A stretch of DNA of 64,000 nucleotides from CANDOC01 sp965261725 (GCA_965261725.1 CBDHDU010000031.1:124001-188000), one strand, 5' to 3'; shown: positions 42,949 to 52,012, counted from the stretch's first letter. The notes: generated by a model from the sequence alone, not told the origin. A program made the numbers and translations.

Positions 42949-43480
42949 ATTTTTTAATATTTCAGTATGTTGCAGCGTTCCGCAAGCTTGCTGACCAGTT
43001 TTGCCGCATTAATGCAGGCTGGGAACATCATCAGTTTCGGGAGAAGCTCTGACTGAAAGTCGGTGCTTTCTGGCTCCTCTCTCACCACAAAACAAACAAA
43101 TACAGAAACACCTTCTTGAATGTAGGGTGACCTTCAGCTTCTGTCTCTACCTTCCATAAAGCCTTCGTTGGCTCTTTCTCTGGATTCAAAAAAAGCGTCC
43201 CCGCTCTCAGTGTTATCTGTATCCGATGCCTCCACATCGCCAAGACTGGAGTGGAGTAAAGGTGCAGGGAAGAGGAGCTGCCCCTATCTTGCTGACTGAG
43301 CAAAAAACAATTCCCCCTACCGACCACAAACGGTCTGATTGAATGCTCCATCTCCATTGTTATCGACCTCCAGCAGGGCACTGTAAAAGTGGTGTGGCTT
43401 GCTGAGTTGTTGGTTGAGAAGTGATGCTTTTCTCACGTAAAGACAGTGGTATATCATGGGTTAAGCCAACAGGAAATATC
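42949..43480. other. Gene-poor stretch inside the transposon, upstream of the STAND gene
   Basis: About 530 bp without a convincing gene. A frame ending at 43050-43052 gives 29 residues from 42963 (QYVAAFRKLADQFCRINAGW, then EHHQFREKL) that look like a protein C-terminus without a start, possibly a remnant. A minus-strand 99-codon frame at 43082-43381 has no protein-like character. The promoter of the STAND gene should lie close to 43400. Confidence 0.4.
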
Positions 43481-46400
43481 ATGAGTATCGCGGGAATTCG
43501 CTCAAGTCGGGGAGATCAATACCAGTGTGCAATAGCTCTGTACTGGGCTGTAAGGATGTTGACCGAAGACGATATTGTCGGAATCCAGGTTGAATCTCTA
43601 GCTCTTCCTGGTGAATCTACGGAAGTACTGATCGATGATATTGTCATCCTGAAACAGGATGGTTCCCGTGAGTTTATTCAGGCTAAGGTTTACCAAAAAA
43701 ACAACAGAGTCTGGAGTCTTTCTGATCCCGTTTTGAAAGATGAACTTCTTAAAGCACGGGATCAATTGCTGCAGGATAGTATCAGTGATGTGGCTTTTTA
43801 TTCCTGTACACCTTTTGGTGATTTTGACGGTTTTCTCCGAGATGTTCGCGCATACCCGGATTATGCTGCATTCAGCAGCTCTCTCTCCAAGAAAAACCAA
43901 GCTGTTATTACGACTCTGGCTGATATCTGGAGCCTGCCAGAGGAAGAGGTTTACCGATTAAGTCGTCGTATAAAAACCGGATCACATCATTCGAGTGAGG
44001 AGTGGGAGAGGTATGCACTCTCATTGCTTGAAACTGGTTTCTCTCGGGCAGAAACAGCACTTGCATTAATATGGAAATACATAGACCAACAACACAGTAA
44101 GAGTGATGTCGTCGATCATGTGATTGATCGTCAGGCAGTGATGGCCATGCTTAACCATCACGGTATTTATCACCTGATGTATTTTGATGAACAGGCGCTG
44201 TTGCAATCGTTCAGCCAGTTTTCCATTGCGGAGAGCTGGATTCGTGATGTTGGTAGCCAGAAAATACTCCGCAATGAAGTGAAGACGCTTCAAGGGCATA
44301 TAGACAATTCTGTAGCCAGTGTACTGTTAGAAGATGTGGCCGGTGGGGGTAAAACCTGTATTCTGCTGGACCTGATTGATGAAATTGAACAAAGACCAGA
44401 TATTGCCTGTCTGTTTATTCCCGGAGACAAATCAGCCAGGTTGAGAGATCAGGGTAAGTTAAGCGAAATGGGCTTGCCGGATGATCTTCTTGCCCAATGT
44501 GCACGGCTGGCAGAAAAACGCAAAGTTGTTGTGGTGCTGGATTCTCTGGATGTTCTGGCAGTGGGTCGAAATCACAATGCTTTGCGATTCTTTTTGGGGT
44601 TGGCTAAAGAGCTTGCGAAGATTCCTAATATTACTGTCATTGCTGCCAGCCGTGCTGTGGATGCACGCTATGAACCACACCTGCGGTCTGCACCATGGGA
44701 AAAAACAGTTACGGTTACACCGCTGGATTTTGACCGTGATATCACACCGTTACTGTCCTGCTGGAAGGTGAATGTTGAAGATATACAGCAGGGTTTAAGA
44801 AAGCTGTTAGTTGTACCGCAAAACCTGCGGTTGTTTTATTCCCTGGTGCAGCGTGGACTGCCCGTTGCGAATATTGGCGGTCATGACTTGTTTGATCGTT
44901 ATTTACAGGAGGTTATTGAGAAGGACGATGATTTAGGGCCTGACGTGGTGATGGCGTTGCAGAATCTATCTATTTCTCTGTTAAAAGCCAGAGAACATCA
45001 GTTCAGTGCCAACGTGATTGCACTGCCAAATGAGCAGATAGAACGTCTGAAAAGCCATGAGGTATTGATCACCCGTGCAGGGGGAATGCTGGCCTTCAGT
45101 CACCAGACTATGGCCGATGCCTTAAGAATTCGCCATGCCCAGCAAAGCGGTGTATCACTTGCGGATTTTGTTCTCTCTCAGCCTCAGTTACCTTTTATTC
45201 GTCCAGCCATACGGGCTTTTATACAGTCCTTGCGTATACGCCAGCCTGGTGAGTTTCCCCGACAATTCCGCTCTTTATTGAGGAGGGAAGGAATTTCCGG
45301 GCATATAAAAAATCTTGCCCTTCAGGAACTGGCTGCCATGGCTCCTACGGATGCAGATTTGCCGATAATTCGGCAAATGTTCCGCGGTCATTCCGCTCTT
45401 CTAATGCGTTTTCTGGATTATGCAGATACAAAAGAGTGGTTTGAGCTGCTGCACTTTCAGTGGTTTTCTGGTTTGGCGATCCACCAAAACAAGAGGTTGT
45501 TCCAGAGATATTTACATTATTCCAGCCGTTTTAAAAATCAGTATCCGGAAACCCTTGTTCAGCTTTGGCTGACTGCAGTTGAAGAGGGGTGGATTAACGA
45601 ACATCAGATGTGTTGGCAACTACCTTCGTATCTGGACGATTTTGAATATTTGGAGATGGAAGATGTGGGACTTCTTCTGGAAAAGCTGTTGGAAAGAAGT
45701 GGTGGAGAACGGGATGGAGTCGGGAAGGCAATCAGCCTGTATGTAGAACGTACTGGCCAAGGGGATGACATGCTCTGGAGGTATATCACCAGTGATTATG
45801 ATCCTCAGGAAGATACCGGCTATGGACGAAATTTGAATATCCATTGCGCCAGCCACCATTTTCACTCAGAGATTTTTCTGGCAGATCGACTCAAACAATC
45901 ACAGATATGCTTTGGGCTGGCTGCTGACTTTCTTCTTTCTCTTTATGATGATCGTAAACCTTATTTCACGTTGTTGGATGATGTGACATCACGAGAACAA
46001 TATCTGGAAGAAGCGACCCATGTGCTCCTGAATGGCTTTAAGCAGGCACTAGTTTTCCATGCAGAAAATAATGATGAGTGTTGGGTTCTTTATGAGCCAC
46101 AATTGGCCAGTTCACATGATGCAGGTATCCAGTACCTACTGTGTCAGGCTTACCAGGCAAGCTTATCAGCCAATATGGATGGAGTGGGTCGACTGCTGAC
46201 GGCACCCAAACTGCTTGAGCACTGGGAGTTAAGAAATGCTCTTGGGCTATTGGCAAATAAGGTTTATCCCTGTTTGGAAGCTGATGTCCAGCATGCACAT
46301 CAGCAACAAATTATGTCTCTCTATGATGATCGAGAGGAGCAACTTGATTGGCTGGATGAAGCTAAGTTCCAACTGCTGAGCTGGGTTCCAGCCCCTTACT

Positions 46401-47950
46401 TGCTGCCTGAGCTTCAGGATTTTTACCAGAGAGGAGAAAACAAGTGCCCCGATAGAGCCAGAAACCTTGAAGACTGGTCAATTCGGGACAGTGCAGCAGG
46501 GAAAACTATCGGGCAGGCAGTATCCAAATTAAGTAATCGTGGCCTTACCCGTTTAATGTCGCACTATGATGGCCATCATGACCACTTTGATCATGATGGA
46601 AATCAGGAATCTGTTGCCCGGTCTTTGAATGTAGCTGCCAAGAATAACCCTGATCGCTATCTGCCTCTACTACATCAGATCGAAAGGTATCGGCTTTCAG
46701 GAGCGTACATTATCGCCATTCTGGAGGGCGTTTCATCACATATTCACATACGTTTCGGCAATCTTTCAGACGACGGATGGTCACCAGTTGAGCCTCTGCC
46801 TGATGGCGTTCAGCTGGCGCAAGCGTTGCTTGCTGCGATAGAGCGGTATGCGCATCTGGATGAGAAGGGGTACGATCTTTTACGGATGATCGAGGCATGT
46901 GGTGCTGTTCTGCAGGATCAGAACGCTGTTGAGCGCATGATTTTTCAGTTGTGGCGGCTATCAACTTTTACCGGAAAGGAAGATGAAGTTACGGCAGAAG
47001 ATAAATTCATCAATGTAGGGCTAAACACTGTTCGCGGCAGATTGACCAGCTGTGCAATCACAATTGCAAATAAACTCCTGGAAGACGATCAGTCATTACC
47101 TTCTGATTTGTGTTGTTTATTAGAAAGACTGTCACGTGATTCTTCTCCTGCTGTAAGGGCTGTTATGTTTCGTCATCTCCCTTATGTTTTGGGACAGAAA
47201 CAAGATCTTGGCTGGAAACTGATAGCTTTGGCTACGCGTGATTGGCAGGATGATTTGGGAGCAGATCTGGAAAGGTGCCTGTATTACAACTATCACAATC
47301 ATTTTGACAAGGTTGCGCCATACCTTGAACATATGAAGTTTTCTCAGCATAAGGAAACCTGTGAGGCGTGGGGAAGAATAACGGCATTAAGTGTACTGGC
47401 AGGTCATGTGCCTGAAGATGAGCTTTTTGCGCAGATTACATCAACAAGTCCGGAGGGGCATTTTAACGGTGTGATGCAGGCCTTTATTGCAAATATGCCG
47501 GAACATAAGAGTGTTTGTCTGCGAGGTTTGAAGCACACGATGAACACCGATGCTCCCGGTTTTGTTTACCGTGGCTTTGAAAGGGGGCTCAGTAAAGAAG
47601 ACGTTAGAAAGGTAGTTCCCTCTGTTTTGATTCAGCTATTTCTGGAAAAGGTAGTAGTTGAACATTCTCGTGAAATCGATGGTGTTTTTCCGTGGATGCT
47701 GGATTATGTCAATGTTGATCCTGAAGAGGTTCTGATTTTACTTGAACAACTTATCGAGAAGGTTTCTGCTGTGGAAGAGTCATTTCCCTTTTACCACCAG
47801 GCTGAAGACCTTATCGCGACTCTTAAGCTTTTACTGGAAGAAGCTGATTGTCAGGATGATGATAGCTTCACTGATAGAGTCCTGGCGGTACAGAATTGGT
47901 TCATTGATGCTGGCGTTCGTGATGTAGAAGAGCTTTTGGAAGGGTATTGA
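43481..47950 (+). CDS. STAND-type NTPase with N-terminal Cap4/DUF4297-like nuclease motif; candidate anti-phage defence protein
   Basis: 1489 residues from the ATG at 43481 (AGGA ahead); a start at 43421 would add 20 residues. The N-terminus begins GIRSSRGDQYQ and carries Glu38, Asp52-Asp53 and Gln67-x-Lys69, the E/D/QxK pattern of PD-(D/E)xK nucleases of the Cap4/DUF4297 kind. A P-loop follows at 285-292 (DVAGGGKT; the usual first Gly is Asp) and a Walker B with Asp354 and Asp357 (VVVVLDSLD). From about 580 onward the protein is a long helical-repeat-like region. Nuclease + STAND + sensor is the layout of Avs-type bacterial immune proteins. It is the sole cargo of the surrounding transposon. 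Target and exact family are unknown. Confidence 0.75.
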   Translation: MSIAGIRSSRGDQYQCAIALYWAVRMLTEDDIVGIQVESLALPGESTEVLIDDIVILKQDGSREFIQAKVYQKNNRVWSLSDPVLKDELLKARDQLLQDSISDVAFYSCTPFGDFDGFLRDVRAYPDYAAFSSSLSKKNQAVITTLADIWSLPEEEVYRLSRRIKTGSHHSSEEWERYALSLLETGFSRAETALALIWKYIDQQHSKSDVVDHVIDRQAVMAMLNHHGIYHLMYFDEQALLQSFSQFSIAESWIRDVGSQKILRNEVKTLQGHIDNSVASVLLEDVAGGGKTCILLDLIDEIEQRPDIACLFIPGDKSARLRDQGKLSEMGLPDDLLAQCARLAEKRKVVVVLDSLDVLAVGRNHNALRFFLGLAKELAKIPNITVIAASRAVDARYEPHLRSAPWEKTVTVTPLDFDRDITPLLSCWKVNVEDIQQGLRKLLVVPQNLRLFYSLVQRGLPVANIGGHDLFDRYLQEVIEKDDDLGPDVVMALQNLSISLLKAREHQFSANVIALPNEQIERLKSHEVLITRAGGMLAFSHQTMADALRIRHAQQSGVSLADFVLSQPQLPFIRPAIRAFIQSLRIRQPGEFPRQFRSLLRREGISGHIKNLALQELAAMAPTDADLPIIRQMFRGHSALLMRFLDYADTKEWFELLHFQWFSGLAIHQNKRLFQRYLHYSSRFKNQYPETLVQLWLTAVEEGWINEHQMCWQLPSYLDDFEYLEMEDVGLLLEKLLERSGGERDGVGKAISLYVERTGQGDDMLWRYITSDYDPQEDTGYGRNLNIHCASHHFHSEIFLADRLKQSQICFGLAADFLLSLYDDRKPYFTLLDDVTSREQYLEEATHVLLNGFKQALVFHAENNDECWVLYEPQLASSHDAGIQYLLCQAYQASLSANMDGVGRLLTAPKLLEHWELRNALGLLANKVYPCLEADVQHAHQQQIMSLYDDREEQLDWLDEAKFQLLSWVPAPYLLPELQDFYQRGENKCPDRARNLEDWSIRDSAAGKTIGQAVSKLSNRGLTRLMSHYDGHHDHFDHDGNQESVARSLNVAAKNNPDRYLPLLHQIERYRLSGAYIIAILEGVSSHIHIRFGNLSDDGWSPVEPLPDGVQLAQALLAAIERYAHLDEKGYDLLRMIEACGAVLQDQNAVERMIFQLWRLSTFTGKEDEVTAEDKFINVGLNTVRGRLTSCAITIANKLLEDDQSLPSDLCCLLERLSRDSSPAVRAVMFRHLPYVLGQKQDLGWKLIALATRDWQDDLGADLERCLYYNYHNHFDKVAPYLEHMKFSQHKETCEAWGRITALSVLAGHVPEDELFAQITSTSPEGHFNGVMQAFIANMPEHKSVCLRGLKHTMNTDAPGFVYRGFERGLSKEDVRKVVPSVLIQLFLEKVVVEHSREIDGVFPWMLDYVNVDPEEVLILLEQLIEKVSAVEESFPFYHQAEDLIATLKLLLEEADCQDDDSFTDRVLAVQNWFIDAGVRDVEELLEGY

Positions 47951-48115
47951 ATGGTCGAGCAATTTTTGACATCTGGTTAAGCGATCTTTACCAAAATCGT
48001 TTTGCCCTGTTCAGCTAAGGAACCTGCGATTGAGCCGGTTCCTTAGGTGGTCTGGGATTTGCTGTCTAAGAACGTTATCGGGACAACTGCCGTGAAAAAC
48101 ACTGATATTCTGGAA

Positions 48116-48186
48116 ATAATACCCAACTTAATTGTTTGAATTCCCAACTAATGGTAAAAATTCCCGACTTAATTAGATATCAGACA
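48116..48186 (-). repeat. Right end of transposon with three closely packed end motifs
   Basis: Read on the minus strand, motifs occur at 48174-48157 (AATTAAGTCGGGAATTTT), 48150-48139 (TAGTTGGGAATT) and 48132-48116 (ATTAAGTTGGGTATTAT). The terminal bases TGTCTGA also supply the final Val codon and the TGA stop of yhcC. Confidence 0.8.
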
Positions 48187-49076
48187 GCAGAATCCAGCTT
48201 TTTATACAACATCCCCAAAACATCCCACTTATGCATAGCCCATTCAGGCGATAGCAGGTATTGACGTTCACCCGACCCGGTTAATCTATGAAATAGTAAA
48301 TGCTCAGGCGCCCGGCGAATAATTTCAGCCAACACATCGGTATATTCTTCCATGCTCATCTCACGGACTTTACCGTGCTTCCAGTCCCGTGCCAGCTGGG
48401 TGCCTTTGACGATATGAAGCGGGTGAACCTTGATAGCATCAACGCCCAGCTCAACTACCTTATCGAAGCTGGTTAATGTGGCTTCCGGCTTTTCGCCGGG
48501 CAGTCCCATAATCAGGTGGGTGCAGAGCTTTAAATCGAACTGTTTGGCACGTTTAACGGCATCTTCATATTCAGCAAAACCATGACCACGGTTAATGGCA
48601 ATCAGGGATTCATCAAAAGATGATTGCAGGCCAAGTTCCAGCCAGACTTCATAACCTTTGTCCTGATATTCCTTCAGCAGTGCCAGCACCGGATCAGGCA
48701 CGCAGTCAGGGCGTGTGCCGACTGCCAGACCTATGACATCGGGGTCAGAAAGCGCCTGATCATAAAAGCGTCGCAGGTCTTCAACGGCACCATAGGTATT
48801 ACTGTATGACTGGAAGTAGGCGAGGAATTTCCCGGCACCAGTGCGCTTGGCAACCTTTTCCTTGCCTGCCTTGATCTGCGCAGGAATATCACCCTCATTC
48901 GTTGTATCCGGGCTGAAGGATGCGTTGTTGCAGAAAGTACAACCGCCAATACCTTTGGTGCCATCACGGTTAGGGCAGGTGAAAACCGCCGGGTTAACGG
49001 AGATTTTATGTACTCTCTCGCCAAACTTTTCACGCAGGTAGCGCCCGAAAGTATTGACGAAGCGGGTCATATCCAT
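48180..49076 (-). CDS. yhcC: Radical SAM protein of the YhcC family
   Basis: 298 residues. The radical-SAM cysteines are in CPNRDGTKGIGGCTFCNN (about residues 34-51), the arrangement of the YhcC/TIGR01212 family, and the family block HLIMGLPGEKPEATL is also present. The precise reaction in bacteria is not established. The last codon and stop (GTC TGA at 48180-48185) come from the transposon end. Joining the flanks across the element gives ...LDSAA-TAA instead of the present ...LDSAV-TGA, so the protein is essentially unharmed. Confidence 0.9.
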   Translation of the reverse strand: MDMTRFVNTFGRYLREKFGERVHKISVNPAVFTCPNRDGTKGIGGCTFCNNASFSPDTTNEGDIPAQIKAGKEKVAKRTGAGKFLAYFQSYSNTYGAVEDLRRFYDQALSDPDVIGLAVGTRPDCVPDPVLALLKEYQDKGYEVWLELGLQSSFDESLIAINRGHGFAEYEDAVKRAKQFDLKLCTHLIMGLPGEKPEATLTSFDKVVELGVDAIKVHPLHIVKGTQLARDWKHGKVREMSMEEYTDVLAEIIRRAPEHLLFHRLTGSGERQYLLSPEWAMHKWDVLGMLYKKLDSAV

Positions 49077-49204
49077 AGAACAGCAGCCTGAAGTTGAAAT
49101 GCTTAGAGGGAAAGGGCGACAAAATAACGGCTGAAGGGGAAGGAACCAATACGGAGTTGGCGTGGGGATTTTGAATTAATACGGGGGCTTAGCGCTAAAT
49201 ATGC

Positions 49205-49510
49205 TCAGGTTTCGCGTTTCATCTTCTCCAGCGCTTCAGCAACAATGTCTTTGGCTTCCGTCTCGCTGACTTCGACTGAAGGCGCACCTTCACCGGGTTT
49301 TACCCGCCATTCGATAATACGCCGGGCGAGTTTGCGAGCCATAGCACCAACGATTTCATCAAGGTAGTGTTCATCCAGCATGGGACTGTCGACGAAACGG
49401 AGGTGCACCAGCAGTTTCTCCCGCTGCCCCTTCTCTTTGATATGGATGGCGAAGTCCCCATCGTCTGAAGCACTTTGACTGATAGTCAGGGTGAAATGGT
49501 CGCCACTCAT
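49205..49510 (-). CDS. Small protein of unknown function
   Basis: 101 residues from the ATG at 49510, with GGAG ten bases upstream; an upstream GTG (49525) would place the ribosome binding site inside the gene. It is charged, with a beta-rich first half (HFTLTISQSASDDGDFAIHI) and a helical second half (IVGAMARKLARRIIEWRVKP). No family recognised. It is divergent from the next small gene, which has T3SS-like features. Confidence 0.6.
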   Translation of the reverse strand: MSGDHFTLTISQSASDDGDFAIHIKEKGQREKLLVHLRFVDSPMLDEHYLDEIVGAMARKLARRIIEWRVKPGEGAPSVEVSETEAKDIVAEALEKMKRET

Positions 49511-49707
49511 CGTAAAAATCTCCACAGGTCACAATTACTTGTTTCGGCGGTAATGAGCAGGGCTTTACGTGTTGTAATATTAAGCTTTGGGCATATAAGA
49601 AAGGATTTATATGCTTTTTTGCTTTAGGTCTAAACTTATAGGTATGTGCAACTGATTGTGCTCAGCCGTATGAAACGGTTCAGAGCCTATTAAGGCAGGA
49701 TGCCAGC

Positions 49708-50001
49708 ATGACATCGATTAATAGCAATGGCTCAATCGTCCCATCTCCTTCAGATCAGGTAGGAGGCGTAGAACCGGTTAATCCGACGCACCCTCAGGAT
49801 GAAGGGCAGGAACACTTTGCCGAACTGATGGAGAAGAAACAGGATCACGACAAAACGCAGGAGCAAGCAGCGCTGGCGGGCGATGATGCTGAAATTTCAC
49901 CCGAAGAACTGCACAAACGCATTATGAGCGATGTGATCAAAAAGGGTATTGAAGATCATCAGAAGAAGCAGGATGAAATGAAGAAGAATAACAGCTGGTG
50001 A
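49708..50001 (+). CDS. Small polar protein, possible T3SS substrate
   Basis: 97 residues with no hydrophobic segment. The N-terminus (MTSINSNGSIVPSPSDQVGG) is Ser/Asn/Pro-rich and amphipathic, like T3SS export signals. The middle (HFAELMEKKQDHDK) resembles the corresponding stretch of the SctI protein in this window (QFDQLMNKDNQGAQ), but the typical SctI C-terminus is missing. The C-terminus is a charged helix. No family is recognised; a link to the T3SS is an inference. Confidence 0.5.
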   Translation: MTSINSNGSIVPSPSDQVGGVEPVNPTHPQDEGQEHFAELMEKKQDHDKTQEQAALAGDDAEISPEELHKRIMSDVIKKGIEDHQKKQDEMKKNNSW

Positions 50002-50022
50002 TATTCTCCTTCATTAAGTCAT

Positions 50023-50778
50023 TTATTGCCCTGTGAGTTGTTTTGCTGTTCTGGCATGTTGCTGACACCAAAGCAGCGAGGCGCTGATCACCGCCGCAGG
50101 CATCAGAATCAGGTTAATCCCCGGAATCAACAATGCCAGAGACAGGCAAACGCCCAGCCCAAGTGACCGCCCCCAGTCTTGCTTCAACTGACGCAGCATA
50201 TCCTTGAAAGAAACCATCTGGTTATCCGCCGCAAAATCACAGTACTGCACTGCCATCATCCAGGCTGAAAACAGGAACCATAAAACCGGCGTGATCAGGT
50301 TGATAACCGGAATGAAGGTGAGAACCAGCAGGAGCAGCGCCCGTGGCAGATAGTAAAGAATCTTCTGCAATTCCCGTTTCAGGGATCGTGGCACCAGCAT
50401 AACCCAGTCTTTCAGACCGAATATTTTAGGTAAGGTGTCAGGTGCTTCCTGCATCTGGATACGTTCAGCCAACAGACCATTGAATGGCGCAGCGATCAGG
50501 TTGGCGACGATGGTGAACGTGAAAAAGACGGCGACGGCAATAGTCAGTGCAAAGATGGGCCAGAGAATATATTCGAGAAAAGACAACCAGCCGGGAATAG
50601 AGCCCATAAAGGAATTCATCCATTCGCTGAACTGGTTGGAGCCGTAATAAATCATCCCGCCGAACACCAGCATATTGGCCAGCAGCGGCAAAATCACATA
50701 GGCACGAATGCCGGGCTTGGGTAGCAGGCGAATACCCTGCAGAAAATAACGGGCACCTTCGGTGATAGCGGTAGTCAC
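50023..50778 (-). CDS. cysZ: CysZ-type sulfate transporter / EI24-domain membrane protein
   Basis: 251 residues with four or more membrane segments (AYVILPLLANMLVFGGMIYY; FALTIAVAVFFTFTIVANLI; LLLVLTFIPVINLITPVLWF). The motif FNGLLAERIQ and the overall layout match the CysZ/EI24 family, which imports sulfate for cysteine synthesis. It is transcribed away from trxB, with about 200 bp between them, as in several gammaproteobacteria. Confidence 0.88.
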   Translation of the reverse strand: MTTAITEGARYFLQGIRLLPKPGIRAYVILPLLANMLVFGGMIYYGSNQFSEWMNSFMGSIPGWLSFLEYILWPIFALTIAVAVFFTFTIVANLIAAPFNGLLAERIQMQEAPDTLPKIFGLKDWVMLVPRSLKRELQKILYYLPRALLLLVLTFIPVINLITPVLWFLFSAWMMAVQYCDFAADNQMVSFKDMLRQLKQDWGRSLGLGVCLSLALLIPGINLILMPAAVISASLLWCQQHARTAKQLTGQ

Positions 50779-50895
50779 AGATTTCTCGCCAATATTAATC
50801 GTGTTGATGCAGGATGGCAGTTTGCAGGGTAGGCGGGTTATTAATCAAGCCTGAATCATGTAAAAGTTATATTGAAGTGATTAAAAATAACTACT

Positions 50896-50923
50896 TTGTC
50901 TGAAGGCTTCCTGTCGTTATGAT
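50896..50923 (+). promoter_or_regulatory. Candidate sigma70 promoter of trxB
   Basis: TTGTCT (50896-50901) and TATGAT (50918-50923) are spaced by 16 bp and lie about 60 bp upstream of the trxB start. Pattern match only. Confidence 0.4.
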
Positions 50924-50984
50924 GGCAGAGATTTACCAGCCCTGTATTAAGGGCAATGACAATTAGAATTGATGGAGTGTCCCG

Positions 50985-51938
50985 ATGAGCGAAGTAAAGC
51001 ATTGCCAGCTGCTGATTCTGGGTTCCGGTCCTGCCGGTTATACCGCTGCGGTTTATGCAGCGAGGGCTAACCTGAAGCCTGTGCTGGTAACCGGTATGCA
51101 GATGGGCGGACAGTTGACTACAACCACCGAGGTGGATAACTGGCCGGGTGATGTTGAAGGTTTGCAGGGACCCGATCTGATGGAACGTATGAAGCAACAT
51201 GCTGAGCGTTTCGAAACTGAAATTGTTTTTGATCACATTCATACGGTTGATGTGCAGCAGCGCCCGTTCCGTCTGGAAGGTGACAGCGGTGTTTACACCT
51301 GTGACGCGCTGATTATTGCTACGGGTGCCAGTGCCCGTTACCTGGGGCTGGAAAGTGAAGAAGCCTTTAAAGGTAAAGGTGTGTCTGCCTGTGCGACCTG
51401 TGATGGTTTCTTCTATCGCAAGCAGCATGTTGCGGTTGTTGGCGGGGGTAACACCGCAGTAGAAGAAGCCCTGTATCTTTCCAATATTGTCGAAACGGTG
51501 ACGCTGATTCACCGCCGCGACAGTTTCCGCGCAGAAAAAATTCTGCAGAAGAAATTAATGGATCGTGTCGAGAACGGTAATATCCGTCTGGTGCTGGACA
51601 GTACTCTGGATGAAGTCGTGGGTGATGACAGCGGTGTAACCGGCGTGCGGGTCAAACATGTGAATACGGGTGAACTGACTGATATTGATGTTGCCGGTGT
51701 CTTTATTGCCATTGGTCATTCTCCGAACACCGGTATTTTTGAAGGTCAGCTGGAAATGAAAGATGGCTACCTGAAGGTACAAAGCGGTCTGGAAGGTAAT
51801 GCGACCCAGACATCGGTTCCCGGTGTTTTTGCGGCGGGTGATGTGATGGATCACGTGTATCGTCAGGCGATTACTTCTGCCGGTTCTGGCTGTATGGCTG
51901 CGCTGGATGCTGAGAAGTTTCTTGATGAACAGGCTTGA
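50985..51938 (+). CDS. trxB: Thioredoxin reductase
   Basis: 317 residues. It transfers electrons from NADPH through FAD to thioredoxin. The FAD motif GSGPAGYTAAVYAARA begins near residue 11, the redox-active CATC is at residues 136-139, and the NADPH motif GGGNTAVEEALYLSN follows. A strong bidirectional terminator lies just downstream. Reduced thioredoxin is also the electron source for DsbD, encoded elsewhere in this window. Confidence 0.98.
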   Translation: MSEVKHCQLLILGSGPAGYTAAVYAARANLKPVLVTGMQMGGQLTTTTEVDNWPGDVEGLQGPDLMERMKQHAERFETEIVFDHIHTVDVQQRPFRLEGDSGVYTCDALIIATGASARYLGLESEEAFKGKGVSACATCDGFFYRKQHVAVVGGGNTAVEEALYLSNIVETVTLIHRRDSFRAEKILQKKLMDRVENGNIRLVLDSTLDEVVGDDSGVTGVRVKHVNTGELTDIDVAGVFIAIGHSPNTGIFEGQLEMKDGYLKVQSGLEGNATQTSVPGVFAAGDVMDHVYRQAITSAGSGCMAALDAEKFLDEQA

Positions 51939-51958
51939 TAAGGTCTGATTCCTGTAAT

Positions 51959-51986
51959 AAAAAACCCGGGATAGCCCGGGTTTTTT
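51959..51986. terminator. Bidirectional terminator between trxB and zapG
   Basis: A perfect CCCGGG / CCCGGG stem around ATAG is bounded by six A on the left and six T on the right. The symmetric layout ends transcription from both directions. Confidence 0.92.
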
Positions 51987-52012
51987 ATGCACTGAAGTCA
52001 ATCATCAATAAT

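Larger units (their letters stand above)
42795..48186. mobile_element. Non-autonomous Tn7-like transposon carrying a STAND NTPase/nuclease defence gene, 5392 bp
   Basis: Ends are 5'-TGTCAGACATCC and, read inward from the right, 5'-TGTCTGATATCT. Both are followed by the identical 18-mer AATTAAGTCGGGAATTTT (42807-42824; complement at 48157-48174). GCAGAA stands directly outside both ends (42789-42794 and 48187-48192), a 6-bp target duplication. Further end-motif copies of type (A/T)GT(C/T)GGGAA lie near 42891 and 42936 on the left and near 48141 and 48121 on the right, so each end has three; the left ones are spread over ~150 bp and the right ones packed into ~65 bp, as in Tn7. The only substantial gene is the STAND protein. 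Excision in silico restores a normal yhcC stop. No transposase is seen. Confidence 0.85.

Noticed and set aside
43082..43381. Minus-strand 99-codon frame inside the transposon
   Set aside because: No family-like features or convincing start. A different frame shows a short DNNGDG stretch like an EF-hand loop, but it stops at once and is probably chance.
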